Assembly (NCBI GenBank): GCA_051414845.1
Contig: CP183313.1
Coordinates: 992,001 to 1,056,000 of the forward strand
Length of the DNA: 64,000 bases
Direction: 5' to 3'
DNA from: Simonsiella sp051414845
Lineage (GTDB): Bacteria > Pseudomonadota > Gammaproteobacteria > Burkholderiales > Neisseriaceae
Shown here: piece by piece, positions 15,569-23,433 of the stretch
Position numbering within the stretch: position 1 is the stretch's first letter
Layout of the letters: each line of letters starts with the position of its first letter
The notes under the pieces: model-generated
The model's input: the letters and a program-made list of their open reading frames with translations, nothing else
Database searches by the model: none
Told to the model about the DNA's origin: nothing
Translations under genes and position numbers: made by a program

Positions 15569-16420
15569 GGGGCTAATGACAATTCACCTATAATTTCAAC
15601 CAAATCAAAGCACAAGCCAATGAAACGGTACTTTCATAATTGCGTTTTAATTTATCATATCGCGTTGCAACTGCACGAAAGTGCTTTAAACGTGCAAAGG
15701 CATTTTCTACCAAATGCCTGATTTTATATAGGTACCAATCTGTATTGACATTAAGATGCTCTCTATTTTTCTTATACGGAATATTGGCTTTGCTTTGTTT
15801 GGTGTTAATCAGCTTACGCAAAGTATCACTGTCAAAACCCCTATCAGCACACACGGTTTCATTATGGCTTAAATCCAATTGTTCCAATAAGTTAGGTGCA
15901 ACAACAATATCATTTACATTACCAGCCGTAATGATAAATTCTATTGGATTGCCACAAGCATCAACCGCCAAATGAATTTTAGATGTATGACCACCCACAC
16001 TTTTACCAACCGCTTCATGTGTTATGGATTGTGCACCCATACCATGTTGGTGTACACGAATATGGCTGCCGTCCATAAAGACCCATTCCATATCGGGATT
16101 ATCAACTAATTGTTTAAATAGTTTAGTAAAAATACCGCGTTTAGACCAACGATTAAAACTTTGACAAATGCTATTGGATTTGCCAAAACAGCTTGGTATA
16201 TCAGCCCATTGGCAGCTCGTACGCAAACGAAACAGTATGCCTTCAACGGTTTTGCGTAGATTTTTCTTGCGATAAATGCCAAGCTGTTTCAAAATGGGAA
16301 ACAGTCTTGACCATGTTTCATCTGTAAGTGTGGTTCGGAACATGGCAAAGATTTAAAGGTGTTTGTGTGGAAACAACATCTTAAACTCTTTGCCACTTTT
16401 TTTGAATTGTCATTAGCCCC
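15569..16420 (-). mobile_element. IS5-type insertion sequence, complete
   Basis: An 852-base element bounded by perfect 17-base inverted repeats, GGGGCTAATGACAATTC at the left and its complement at the right. The flanks TTA and TAA extend the symmetry; a TA target duplication is the simplest reading, but the outer boundary is uncertain by a base or two. It contains one intact transposase gene and, unlike surrounding genes, no DUS. It interrupts no recognisable gene, lying between nfeD and the M20 hydrolase gene. Confidence 0.88.
15588..16343 (-). CDS. IS5 family transposase
   Basis: DDE transposase of 251 residues. It begins with the helix-rich LTDETWSRLFPILKQLG / LFRLRTSCQWADIPSCFGKS region. 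The catalytic aspartates are probably in VFMDGSHIRVH and VCADRGFDSD, and the glutamate in the YLYKIRHLVENAFARLKHFR motif (Y-x2-R-x3-E-x6-K), which is typical of IS5/IS427-like enzymes. The frame is complete, and no frameshift is needed. The start lies about 60 bases inside the right inverted repeat. Confidence 0.93.
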   Translation of the reverse strand: MFRTTLTDETWSRLFPILKQLGIYRKKNLRKTVEGILFRLRTSCQWADIPSCFGKSNSICQSFNRWSKRGIFTKLFKQLVDNPDMEWVFMDGSHIRVHQHGMGAQSITHEAVGKSVGGHTSKIHLAVDACGNPIEFIITAGNVNDIVVAPNLLEQLDLSHNETVCADRGFDSDTLRKLINTKQSKANIPYKKNREHLNVNTDWYLYKIRHLVENAFARLKHFRAVATRYDKLKRNYESTVSLACALIWLKL

Positions 16421-16520
16421 TAAGAAAATTTACGAAAAATTTAAACTTTTTAAGCTTCTTGAAATGCGCTATAACGCATGAGCGATTAGCTTTAAAAAAA
16501 ATTTCAGGCAGCCTGAAACT

Positions 16521-16627
16521 TATAGTGGATTCAATTTAAACCAGTACAGCGTTGCCAGCTTCCTTATGTACTAGGTGTACACGGCGGTCGCTGTCGCCTT
16601 GTCCTGATTTAAATTGAATCCACTATA
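16521..16627. mobile_element. Correia-like MITE, 107 bases
   Basis: The termini TATAGTGGATTCAATTTAAA and their exact complement (20-base perfect arms) enclose a core with CCAGTACAGCGTTGCC and CGCCTTGTCCTGA, the same core words as the Correia repeat enclosed elements of Neisseria. The length matches the known short form. It lies seven bases from the stop of the M20 hydrolase gene and about 100 bases from the insertion sequence. Confidence 0.85.
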
Positions 16628-16634
16628 TTTTGTA

Positions 16635-17795
16635 CTATTTCAAATAGTTTTCCACTAACGCTACCCAATAAGCTGCGCCAATCGGTAGATTGTCAGGGTT
16701 AAATGTATATTCTGGATGATGCACCATGGGCGTGTTGCCATTGCCAATAAACGCATAAACCGCTGGAATTTTTTGCGCATAGAAAGCGAAATCTTCGCTG
16801 CCCATAAAGGTTGGACCAGGGTTGATTACGTTTTCTGCGCCTAATAATTGTTGCGCGATGACTGTAACGCGCTCGGTGTGTTCGGTGTTATTAACCAAAA
16901 CTGCGCCCGCTTGTCCTTCTTGGATTTCGTATTGCACTTCGTAGGCTTCGGCGGTGGCTTTGGCGATGGCACGAATTCGGTTGAGTACGCGTTCGCGCGT
17001 TTCGGGACGCGAGGTGCGCGTGCTTAATCGCAAAATGGCTTCTTGTGGAATAATATTGCCAACTGTGCCTGCCTGAAACGCGCCTACGGTTACAACGGCA
17101 GAATCTTTTGCAGCAACATTGCGCGAAACAATGCTTTGCAAAGACATCACCAATGCTGCGCCTGCGACCACGGGGTCAATGGCTTTTTCGGGCATAGAAC
17201 CATGGCTGCCGACGCCTGTGAGCTTGATTTCCCAGTTGTCTACTGCCGCCATAATCGGGCCGCCTGTTAAATAGAGTTTGCCCAATTCTAGACTTGGCAT
17301 ATTGTGCAAACCAAAAATCGCATCCATCGGAAATTTTTCTAATAAGCCGTCGTTTAGCATGGCAACTGCGCCGCCCATGATTTCTTCGGCAGGTTGGAAA
17401 ATTAGGTAGATGGTGCCGTTAAATGGTTTGTGTTGCGCTAGATATTCTGCTGCGCCGAGTAACATGGTTGTGTGCGCGTCGTGTCCGCATAAATGGGCTT
17501 TGCCTGTGGTTTCGCTTTTGTAGGCTAATGGGGCTTTTTCTTCAATCGGCAAGGCGTCGGTATCGGCGCGCAAACCGATTGCCATTTTGCCATCGCCATG
17601 TGTTAATTTGCCAACTACGCCTGTTTTGCCAATATGCTCAAAAACTTCGTAGCCATACGATTTGAGTTGTTCGGCGATATAAGCTGCGGTGTTGCCTTCT
17701 TCAAACGCCAATTCTGGATGACGATGAATGTGTTCAAAATGGGTTTTCATGGAAGATAACACGCTGTTTTTAATGGTTTCTACGCTGGTATTCAT
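16635..17795 (-). CDS. M20 family amidohydrolase (hippurate hydrolase-like)
   Basis: Zinc-dependent cytoplasmic amidohydrolase that removes acyl groups from amino acids. The 386 residues show HLCGHDAHTTMLLGAAEYLA (metal ligands and bridging Asp), PAEEIMGGA with the catalytic glutamates, the dimerisation-domain motif GVGSHGSMPEKAIDPV, and FMGSEDFAFYAQKIP near the end. This pattern fits hippurate hydrolase/N-acyl-amino-acid amidohydrolase; the exact substrate cannot be read from sequence. It follows the MFS exporter gene by 86 bases containing two DUS copies, and may share its transcript. Confidence 0.9.
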   Translation of the reverse strand: MNTSVETIKNSVLSSMKTHFEHIHRHPELAFEEGNTAAYIAEQLKSYGYEVFEHIGKTGVVGKLTHGDGKMAIGLRADTDALPIEEKAPLAYKSETTGKAHLCGHDAHTTMLLGAAEYLAQHKPFNGTIYLIFQPAEEIMGGAVAMLNDGLLEKFPMDAIFGLHNMPSLELGKLYLTGGPIMAAVDNWEIKLTGVGSHGSMPEKAIDPVVAGAALVMSLQSIVSRNVAAKDSAVVTVGAFQAGTVGNIIPQEAILRLSTRTSRPETRERVLNRIRAIAKATAEAYEVQYEIQEGQAGAVLVNNTEHTERVTVIAQQLLGAENVINPGPTFMGSEDFAFYAQKIPAVYAFIGNGNTPMVHHPEYTFNPDNLPIGAAYWVALVENYLK

Positions 17796-17881
17796 GATGG
17801 TATCCTTTGATAATGTTTTGAGTTTTCAGGCTGCCTGAAAAGATTTACTTGGCTTTCAGGCTGCCTGAAAGAGTAAAACCG

Positions 17882-19327
17882 TTACGCTTTTTTTCCTTTT
17901 GGGATGGTGACTAAAATCGAGATAATTGCGGCAACAATCATCAGTAAATTAATCCCTAATGCTATCGTCGCTGCTTCACGCACCGCTACATTGTCTTGAC
18001 GACCCATAAATTCAATCATATGACTTAATGCACCACCTTCGCTGGTACGCAATGCGGTAAACACCGCTGCGGAAATCGCTACCCCAAACGCTGCCCCCAA
18101 AGATGAAGCCATTTTATAAATCCCAGCCCCCGAGCCTGCTTGTTCAGCGGGAAGATTGGATAATGCCGCGTCGGTAGAAGGCGTTGCATAAAAAGCCAAA
18201 CCAATCCCGAAAAGTGCGTAAGCCAAAACTGCTAACACTTCATATTGTCCCAACATCAAATTAGTTGGCATAAGCATGGCAATCGATAAACCTGTAATCA
18301 AACAGCCCCAAATCATGGGTTTGCGTGAGCCAAAGCGTTGCAATAATTTCTCGCCTACACGAATAAATGCAATAATCGTAATCGCATAACCAATCGTCAG
18401 CATACCTGCTTTTTGCGCGCTCAAACCACCGCCCAATTGCAATAATTGCAGCGAAACAATCAACATCCCCGCCACACCGTTCAACATAAAATTAGAAATC
18501 GTTGCACCCGTAAACACAGAATTGCGAAACAATTTGAAATCAATAAACGGTTTATCCGCATTTTTCTCAAAACGAGCAAACATCAATCCACTCACCGCCA
18601 CCGCAATCGCCAATACAATCACAACAGCACTGCCCCAGCCCAAACGATTGCCCTGAGTTACCACAATTTGCAAAGCCACCATCAACAACATAAAACTGAT
18701 GATTCCACCCCAATCTGTTTTGCTTGTGCCATTAGACGCCACCTTGCTTTCAGGCGTACTGCGCACCATCAACATCCCCAAGACCGACACCGCAGCACAA
18801 GCAAAGAAAATCGTCCGCCAGCCCATATTAGCCGACACAAAACCGCCAAACAGCGAACACAAACCCGAACCGCCCCAAGAACCAATGGACCACAAACTCA
18901 CCGCACGTTGGCGTTCCGCCCCATCCCAATAAGTTTTTACCAAAGCCAAACTCGCTGGCATGATACACGCCGCCGACACCCCTTGAATCGCACGCCCCAA
19001 CATCAAAAACGGAATCGCCAAAGTGCCACTAGGCGCACAAGCAATCAACAAAGCCCCCACAATGCTCAACCAAAAACCCCACATCACCACCTTAACCCGA
19101 CCCAGCTTATCCGCCAAGCCACCCATTACCACAATAAACATGCCCGAAAACAACGCCGTAATCGCAATCGCAATATTCATAATATCAGGCGCAATCCCCA
19201 AATCCCTTTGCATATCAGGCGCAATATTCAACGTCGTCTGCGCAAACATCCAAAAAGCGACTACACCCAAAATAATCCCAAAAAGTAATTTATCATTACC
19301 TTTAAACGCAGCAGCTTGAGTATCCAT
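17882..19327 (-). CDS. MFS drug-efflux type transporter (DHA2-like)
   Basis: Inner-membrane proton-driven exporter. The 481 residues form about 14 hydrophobic segments, as in the EmrB/QacA group, with motif A GGLADKLGRVKVV between helices 2 and 3 and a motif-C-like GSWGGSGLCSLFGGFV in helix 5. AAGGAGAGG precedes the ATG. It is transcribed away from a MarR-type gene with a shared, palindrome-bearing gap, a common layout for drug-inducible efflux. The substrate is unknown. Confidence 0.85.
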   Translation of the reverse strand: MDTQAAAFKGNDKLLFGIILGVVAFWMFAQTTLNIAPDMQRDLGIAPDIMNIAIAITALFSGMFIVVMGGLADKLGRVKVVMWGFWLSIVGALLIACAPSGTLAIPFLMLGRAIQGVSAACIMPASLALVKTYWDGAERQRAVSLWSIGSWGGSGLCSLFGGFVSANMGWRTIFFACAAVSVLGMLMVRSTPESKVASNGTSKTDWGGIISFMLLMVALQIVVTQGNRLGWGSAVVIVLAIAVAVSGLMFARFEKNADKPFIDFKLFRNSVFTGATISNFMLNGVAGMLIVSLQLLQLGGGLSAQKAGMLTIGYAITIIAFIRVGEKLLQRFGSRKPMIWGCLITGLSIAMLMPTNLMLGQYEVLAVLAYALFGIGLAFYATPSTDAALSNLPAEQAGSGAGIYKMASSLGAAFGVAISAAVFTALRTSEGGALSHMIEFMGRQDNVAVREAATIALGINLLMIVAAIISILVTIPKGKKA

Positions 19328-19357
19328 GATACCTCTCCTTAAAAGCCATTTAAATTA

Positions 19358-19372
19358 GTTGCTTTTTTCAAC
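19358..19372. promoter_or_regulatory. Putative MarR operator in the efflux gene leader
   Basis: GTTGCTTTTTTCAAC has GTTG/CAAC arms matching the more perfect site 80 bases away. It lies just downstream of a possible efflux-gene promoter on the minus strand (TTGTCA at 19401-19406, 16-base spacer, TATACG at 19379-19384). Confidence 0.45.
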
Positions 19373-19420
19373 CTTTTGCGTATACTACTCCTTAACATCT
19401 TGACAAACAATAGCTAAAAT

Positions 19421-19453
19421 TTGACAAAAATCAATTTAGTTGCATATTGCAAC
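19421..19453 (+). promoter_or_regulatory. marR promoter with overlapping operator
   Basis: TTGACA at 19421-19426 is followed, after 17 bases, by ATATTG. Across that -10 position lies GTTGCATATTGCAAC (19439-19453), a perfect 6+3+6 palindrome. Binding here would block marR transcription, consistent with autorepression. Confidence 0.5.
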
Positions 19454-19460
19454 AATAATC

Positions 19461-19913
19461 ATGAAAGCCCACAAAATGCCCTACTTATCCTACCGCATGA
19501 CCCAAATCGCCACCATGGCAATCAAAACCGCCGACCCCATTTATGCCGATGCCGTCGGCTTAAAAATCCGCGAACTACGCGTCTTGCGCCTCATTCACGA
19601 ACACCCACACAGCACATCCAGCGAACTCGTCAATATGATAGAACTGGACAAAACCCTACTCTCCAAAAACCTAGCCGAACTAGAACAAAAACGCCTAATT
19701 ACCCGCCAAAACGACCCCATCGACGCGCGGCGGCAATACATTGATTTAACCAAAAAAGGAGAGAAAATATGGCAACAAGCCGAAGAAATAGGACAACAAC
19801 TAGAAAAAGAATTCTTTGCCGATTTAAACCAAGAACAATGGCAACAACTGCACGATTTGCTCAATCAGTCGTGGCAATCGCTGCAAAAATGGCAGCAAAA
19901 GCATAAGAAATAA
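19461..19913 (+). CDS. MarR family transcriptional regulator
   Basis: 150-residue winged-helix repressor. The DNA-binding domain runs from about residue 30 (LKIRELRVLRLIHEH) through the recognition helix region SSELVNMIELDKTLLSKNLAELEQKRLI to the wing with DPIDARRQYIDLTKKG, a clear MarR signature. A TTG 21 bases upstream would start inside the palindromic operator and is less likely than this ATG. Divergent to the MFS exporter, which it probably represses together with itself. Confidence 0.88.
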   Translation: MKAHKMPYLSYRMTQIATMAIKTADPIYADAVGLKIRELRVLRLIHEHPHSTSSELVNMIELDKTLLSKNLAELEQKRLITRQNDPIDARRQYIDLTKKGEKIWQQAEEIGQQLEKEFFADLNQEQWQQLHDLLNQSWQSLQKWQQKHKK

Positions 19914-19985
19914 AATTGAAATTTAAGTAACAAATAGTTAGCAATAAAAAAAGATTTCAGGCAGCTTGAAATGTTTTCACCTGTT

Positions 19986-20126
19986 ATTCCCGCGCAGACG
20001 AGAATCCAACGTTGAACTAAACGAATTGATGTTTCGTACAAAAATATTGAATTCAAAATTTTGAATTTTCAGCATTAACTTATAGATAACTCAAACTCAA
20101 AGCTGGATTCCCGCCTACGCGGGAAT
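19986..20126. repeat. dRS3-flanked mosaic repeat (NIME-like)
   Basis: Two 20-base ATTCCC-N8-GGGAAT sequences (dRS3 of Neisseria) bracket about 100 A+T-rich bases: a one-mismatch copy at 19986-20005 and a perfect copy, ATTCCCGCCTACGCGGGAAT, at 20107-20126. This fills the gap after marR. Confidence 0.75.
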
Positions 20127-20158
20127 GACGAGATTATAGATTTCAGGCTGCCTGAAAC

Positions 20159-20890
20159 TCAATAAATCTTCACATCATCTTGCGCCACTTCGCTGCCGCT
20201 CAACAAATGATTCAACACATCAAAATTCGCAATTTTCTTCAATTCCACAAACGCCGCGCCTTTTTGCAGCAAACCGCCAGAATTTGTGTGCGTGTACAAA
20301 CGCAAAACGCCATTTTCCACTTCAATCTCGCGCAAATCGGTAAACGGAAATTTCTTATCTTTAACAGAAATCATGCGGTTATTCAATTTAATTGCGCCAA
20401 AATTCAAAGTCTTGCCTTCATTAAACGCTTGCACCATCGCGGGCAACATCGTTTGCGCTTGATAATTGAGCAAAATCTCAATCATCTCTTCCATATACAA
20501 AAACGACGACGGAATTTTCGTCTCTTCCTTATTTTGCACCAAGCGCACTGACACATGTCGCGCCGTGTTCACGCCATACATTCTTTCCTGAATTCGTCCG
20601 ATATACATTTGCATACTGGGCGTAAATTTAACCGTTTTCGTGCCAAAAAGTGATTGATAAATCAAACCTTTTTCGTAAACATGCAAACGCGATCGCAAAC
20701 GGTCAGCAAGCATATAAAACGCAGGCGACCACAGCAATAAGGCAAAAAACAGCGCGTGAATATTGCCGTCCAGCCACGCGCTCAGCAGAAAAATATTCGG
20801 CAAACCGAAAAACAAAAACCAAAAAATCATCAAGCCATACGATTTGCGTGATGTAAAAATGTGATGACCTAATTGACGATGTGCGTTCAT
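20159..20890 (-). CDS. Membrane protein of unknown function with PH-like C-terminal part
   Basis: 243 residues with two membrane helices near the N-terminus (LMIFWFLFFGLPNIFLLSAW and HALFFALLLWSPAFYML), followed by a soluble part. The latter alternates short beta segments (LHVYEKGLIYQSLFGTKTVKF; RMISVKDKKFPFTDLREIEVENGVLRLY) in the way of bacterial PH-like domains. It resembles proteins annotated as DUF6585, but I am not sure of that. It has no cysteine-rich or catalytic motif, and stands alone between marR and trpB. Confidence 0.6.
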   Translation of the reverse strand: MNAHRQLGHHIFTSRKSYGLMIFWFLFFGLPNIFLLSAWLDGNIHALFFALLLWSPAFYMLADRLRSRLHVYEKGLIYQSLFGTKTVKFTPSMQMYIGRIQERMYGVNTARHVSVRLVQNKEETKIPSSFLYMEEMIEILLNYQAQTMLPAMVQAFNEGKTLNFGAIKLNNRMISVKDKKFPFTDLREIEVENGVLRLYTHTNSGGLLQKGAAFVELKKIANFDVLNHLLSGSEVAQDDVKIY

Positions 20891-21071
20891 GGCGCGTCCT
20901 TTTATGTGTGATTATTTGCTTTCAGGCAGCCTGAAAAAATGAGTGGAAATAAAATGTTATTGTTTAAATAAGCAACAAAAAGAAAAACGCGCTATTTTAC
21001 CCCTCACCCGAAAAGTCAAGCAAGTGGAATGCGCAAAATATTTCAGGCTGCCTGAAAATAGCTTTTAACAT

Positions 21072-21147
21072 GCAGCGTGTGTGCGGTACGCACGCACGCG
21101 TTTTCATGGTTTCAAACCGCGTATATGGCTTACGCCACACACCCTAC
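21072..21147. repeat. GTAGGGTGTGTG-type opposed hairpin pair
   Basis: GCAGCGTGTGTGCGGTACGC and an inverted GTAGGGTGTGTGGCGTAAGC (here as its complement) form two facing hairpins. The same unit occurs inverted at 51450-51521. The rest of the 316-base gap before trpB's stop holds DUS copies and no gene. Confidence 0.65.
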
Positions 21148-21206
21148 ACATAAACAACAGGCAGCCTGAGAACAATCTTTCAGGCTGCCTGAAAAGCAAA
21201 AACCGC

Positions 21207-22409
21207 TTACAATTCAATATTCTTCAATTTCGCCACTGTATTGATGTCCTTATCGCCGCGCCCCGACAAATTTACCAAAATCACTTCATCTTTGCCCATG
21301 TTCGGCGCGTTTGCCACCGCCCACGCCAGCGCATGCGCGCTTTCCAGCGCAGGAATAATCCCTTCAAATTGGCACAATAAATCAAACGCTTGCAATGCCG
21401 CATCATCATTCGCCGCATGATATTCCACGCGCCCAATGTCCGCCAAATGGCTGTGTTCAGGACCAATGCCAGGGTAATCCAAACCTGCGGAAACCGAATG
21501 CGTACCCAATACTTGCCCGTTTTCATCTTGCATCAAATAGCTGCGGAAACCGTGCAACACACCAATCGGGGCTTTGGACGTAATCGGCGCGGCATGGTCT
21601 GGCGTATCTACACCGTGTCCGCCAGCTTCCACCCCAACCAAACGCACGCCATCTTCTTGAATATACGGATAAAATAAGCCAATCGCGTTTGAACCGCCGC
21701 CCACGCACGCTACCGCCACATCAGGCTGACGACCAATCGCTTCCAACATTTGCTCTTTCGCCTCATTGCCAATTACGCATTGGAAATCGCGCACCATTTC
21801 AGGATACGGCGCAGGTCCAGCCGCCGTGCCGATGATGTAAAACGTGTCGTCCACACGCGCCACCCATTCGCGCATCGCCTCGTTCATCGCATCTTTGAGC
21901 GTACGGCTGCCGCTGTCCACGCCCACCACATTCGCGCCGAGCAATTTCATGCGAAAAACATTCGGGGCTTGGCGTTGAATATCGTCCGCGCCCATGTAAA
22001 CGTGGCATTCCATGCCAAAACGCGCCGCAACAGTGGCAGAAGCCACGCCGTGTTGCCCTGCGCCCGTTTCCGCAATCACGCGCTTTTTGCCCATGCGTTT
22101 CGCCAAAAGTGCTTGACCAATCGTGTTGTTCACTTTGTGCGCGCCCGTGTGGTTCAAATCTTCGCGTTTGAGCCAAATTTGTGCGCCGCCCAAGTGTTCC
22201 GACAAGCGTTTGGCGTGGTAAACGGGGCTGGGGCGACCGACGTAGTGTTTCAAATCGTGGCGAAATTCTGCCCAAAATTCAGGGTCTTGCTTGGCGGTGT
22301 TGTAGGCGTCGGCTAGTTCTTGTAGCGCAGGAATCAGCGTTTCGGCAACATACACGCCGCCGTGTTCGCCGAAAAAGCCGTTTTCATCAGGTGCTAGGTA
22401 GTTTTTCAT
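21207..22409 (-). CDS. trpB: Tryptophan synthase beta chain
   Basis: PLP enzyme that condenses indole and serine to tryptophan. The 400 residues match the family. The PLP lysine is in HTGAHKVNNTIGQALLAKRM, the phosphate-binding loop is GGGSNAIG, and ETGAGQHG is the serine-binding loop. trpA is not adjacent in the window, as is common in neisserial genomes where trp genes are scattered. No DUS lies inside the gene, but copies flank it. Confidence 0.97.
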   Translation of the reverse strand: MKNYLAPDENGFFGEHGGVYVAETLIPALQELADAYNTAKQDPEFWAEFRHDLKHYVGRPSPVYHAKRLSEHLGGAQIWLKREDLNHTGAHKVNNTIGQALLAKRMGKKRVIAETGAGQHGVASATVAARFGMECHVYMGADDIQRQAPNVFRMKLLGANVVGVDSGSRTLKDAMNEAMREWVARVDDTFYIIGTAAGPAPYPEMVRDFQCVIGNEAKEQMLEAIGRQPDVAVACVGGGSNAIGLFYPYIQEDGVRLVGVEAGGHGVDTPDHAAPITSKAPIGVLHGFRSYLMQDENGQVLGTHSVSAGLDYPGIGPEHSHLADIGRVEYHAANDDAALQAFDLLCQFEGIIPALESAHALAWAVANAPNMGKDEVILVNLSGRGDKDINTVAKLKNIEL

Positions 22410-22514
22410 GGGGTTTCCTTTGAGTTGAGATGATTAAATGATTGATTTCGATGGTAACACAAAAATGCGCGTTTCAGGCTGCCTGAAAAATTTACTGAAA
22501 CCTTTGCAAATCTT

Positions 22515-22605
22515 GGAGCGCGGGCTGCCAGCCCGCATTCTCGGTTTATGCAACATTTAAAATATTCTGAAAATTAAAGATTTAGCGGCAAGCTGCCGCC
22601 GCTCC
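22515..22605. repeat. GGAGCG-type opposed hairpin pair
   Basis: GGAGCGCGGGCTGCCAGCCCGC and the inverted partner AGCGGCAAGCTGCCGCCGCTCC lie about 45 bases apart, each able to fold alone. Upstream of trpB. Confidence 0.6.
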
Positions 22606-22633
22606 ATTTGTCTTTTCAGGCTACCTGAAAGGT

Positions 22634-23332
22634 TTACTGGCAATCGTAACTGTATTGTTTTAACTTCAGACAGCCAACGCAAAACTCTTTTTCCGCGCGA
22701 CGATAATGTTGGCAACATGCCGCCAATTCAACGTGAAATTCTTGCATATCGTCCAGCCAAATCAGTTTGCCCACGCAACGGCTCGGGAACGCTGCGCGCC
22801 AGTATTCGTGTTGTTGCCAAATTTGTTCCGCGTTTTGCAAACCAAAACGGTGCGCCGCGGCAAGGGCTTTCAAAATCGCGTCGGCAAGAAAATAGCGCAT
22901 GAGTTTGGTGCTGATGGTCAAACCTGCGGTACGTACAATTTCTTGTTGAATATCAAGCCATTGTTCTAAATAATCGGCTGCCTAAACAACGGCTACTTGG
23001 GGCGATAATGGCGCAATTTCTTGTTCAGGCAGCCTACATTCGCGCGTAAACACTTCGCCAGTTTCATGGCAAAGCTTACGAATATCCAAAGCTGCCTGAA
23101 ACCGCGCCACACTCCAAACGCTCAGATAAACCATTTGCCACAACCATAATTGCCACGCGCGACTATGCCAATACACACTATCGGCTTCGGAATGGTTTTT
23201 GCGTAGCGACGCACACAATTGTAACAATATGTTTATTTCTTTATTTTTATCATAAGGTTGAGTTGGAATATGTACATCCAACATCGGCAGAGCGAGATTG
23301 AGTGGTGCAATAATTTCGGAAAGTGCCAACAT
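22634..23332 (-). pseudogene. fhuF: FhuF-like ferric-siderophore reductase, interrupted by one in-frame amber codon
   Basis: Read through a single TAG at 22982-22984, one frame of 232 codons encodes a protein ending in CCQHYRRAEKEFCVGC: exactly the C-C-x10-C-x2-C cluster of the FhuF [2Fe-2S] reductases that release iron from siderophores. E. coli FhuF has 262 residues. The stop lies in VV-stop-AADYLEQW, in the bases TAGGCAGCC; CAG instead of TAG would restore both a glutamine and a DUS core, so a C-to-T change is the simple explanation. Both halves are otherwise open and in the same frame, suggesting recent loss. It follows priA by about 100 bases. Without suppression only a 116-residue fragment lacking the cluster is made. 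Confidence 0.75.
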
Positions 23333-23433
23333 AAATAGGTGTCAAAAAAATGAGATGGCTATTGTGCCATAAATCAGGCTATGCGCCTTATTCTTCCATG
23401 AACGGCTGGTATTTTGATTGGTTTCATAACCCA

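Noticed and set aside
15448..15615. N-terminal extension of the NfeD-like protein toward the insertion sequence
   Set aside because: The extra residues are translated DUS and gap sequence; a Shine-Dalgarno sequence and three ATGs lie at the homologous start.
18446..19288. 280-codon open frame opposite the MFS exporter
   Set aside because: The composition (Arg, His, Asn, Gln rich) is that of a shadow frame of a membrane protein; no domain is recognisable.
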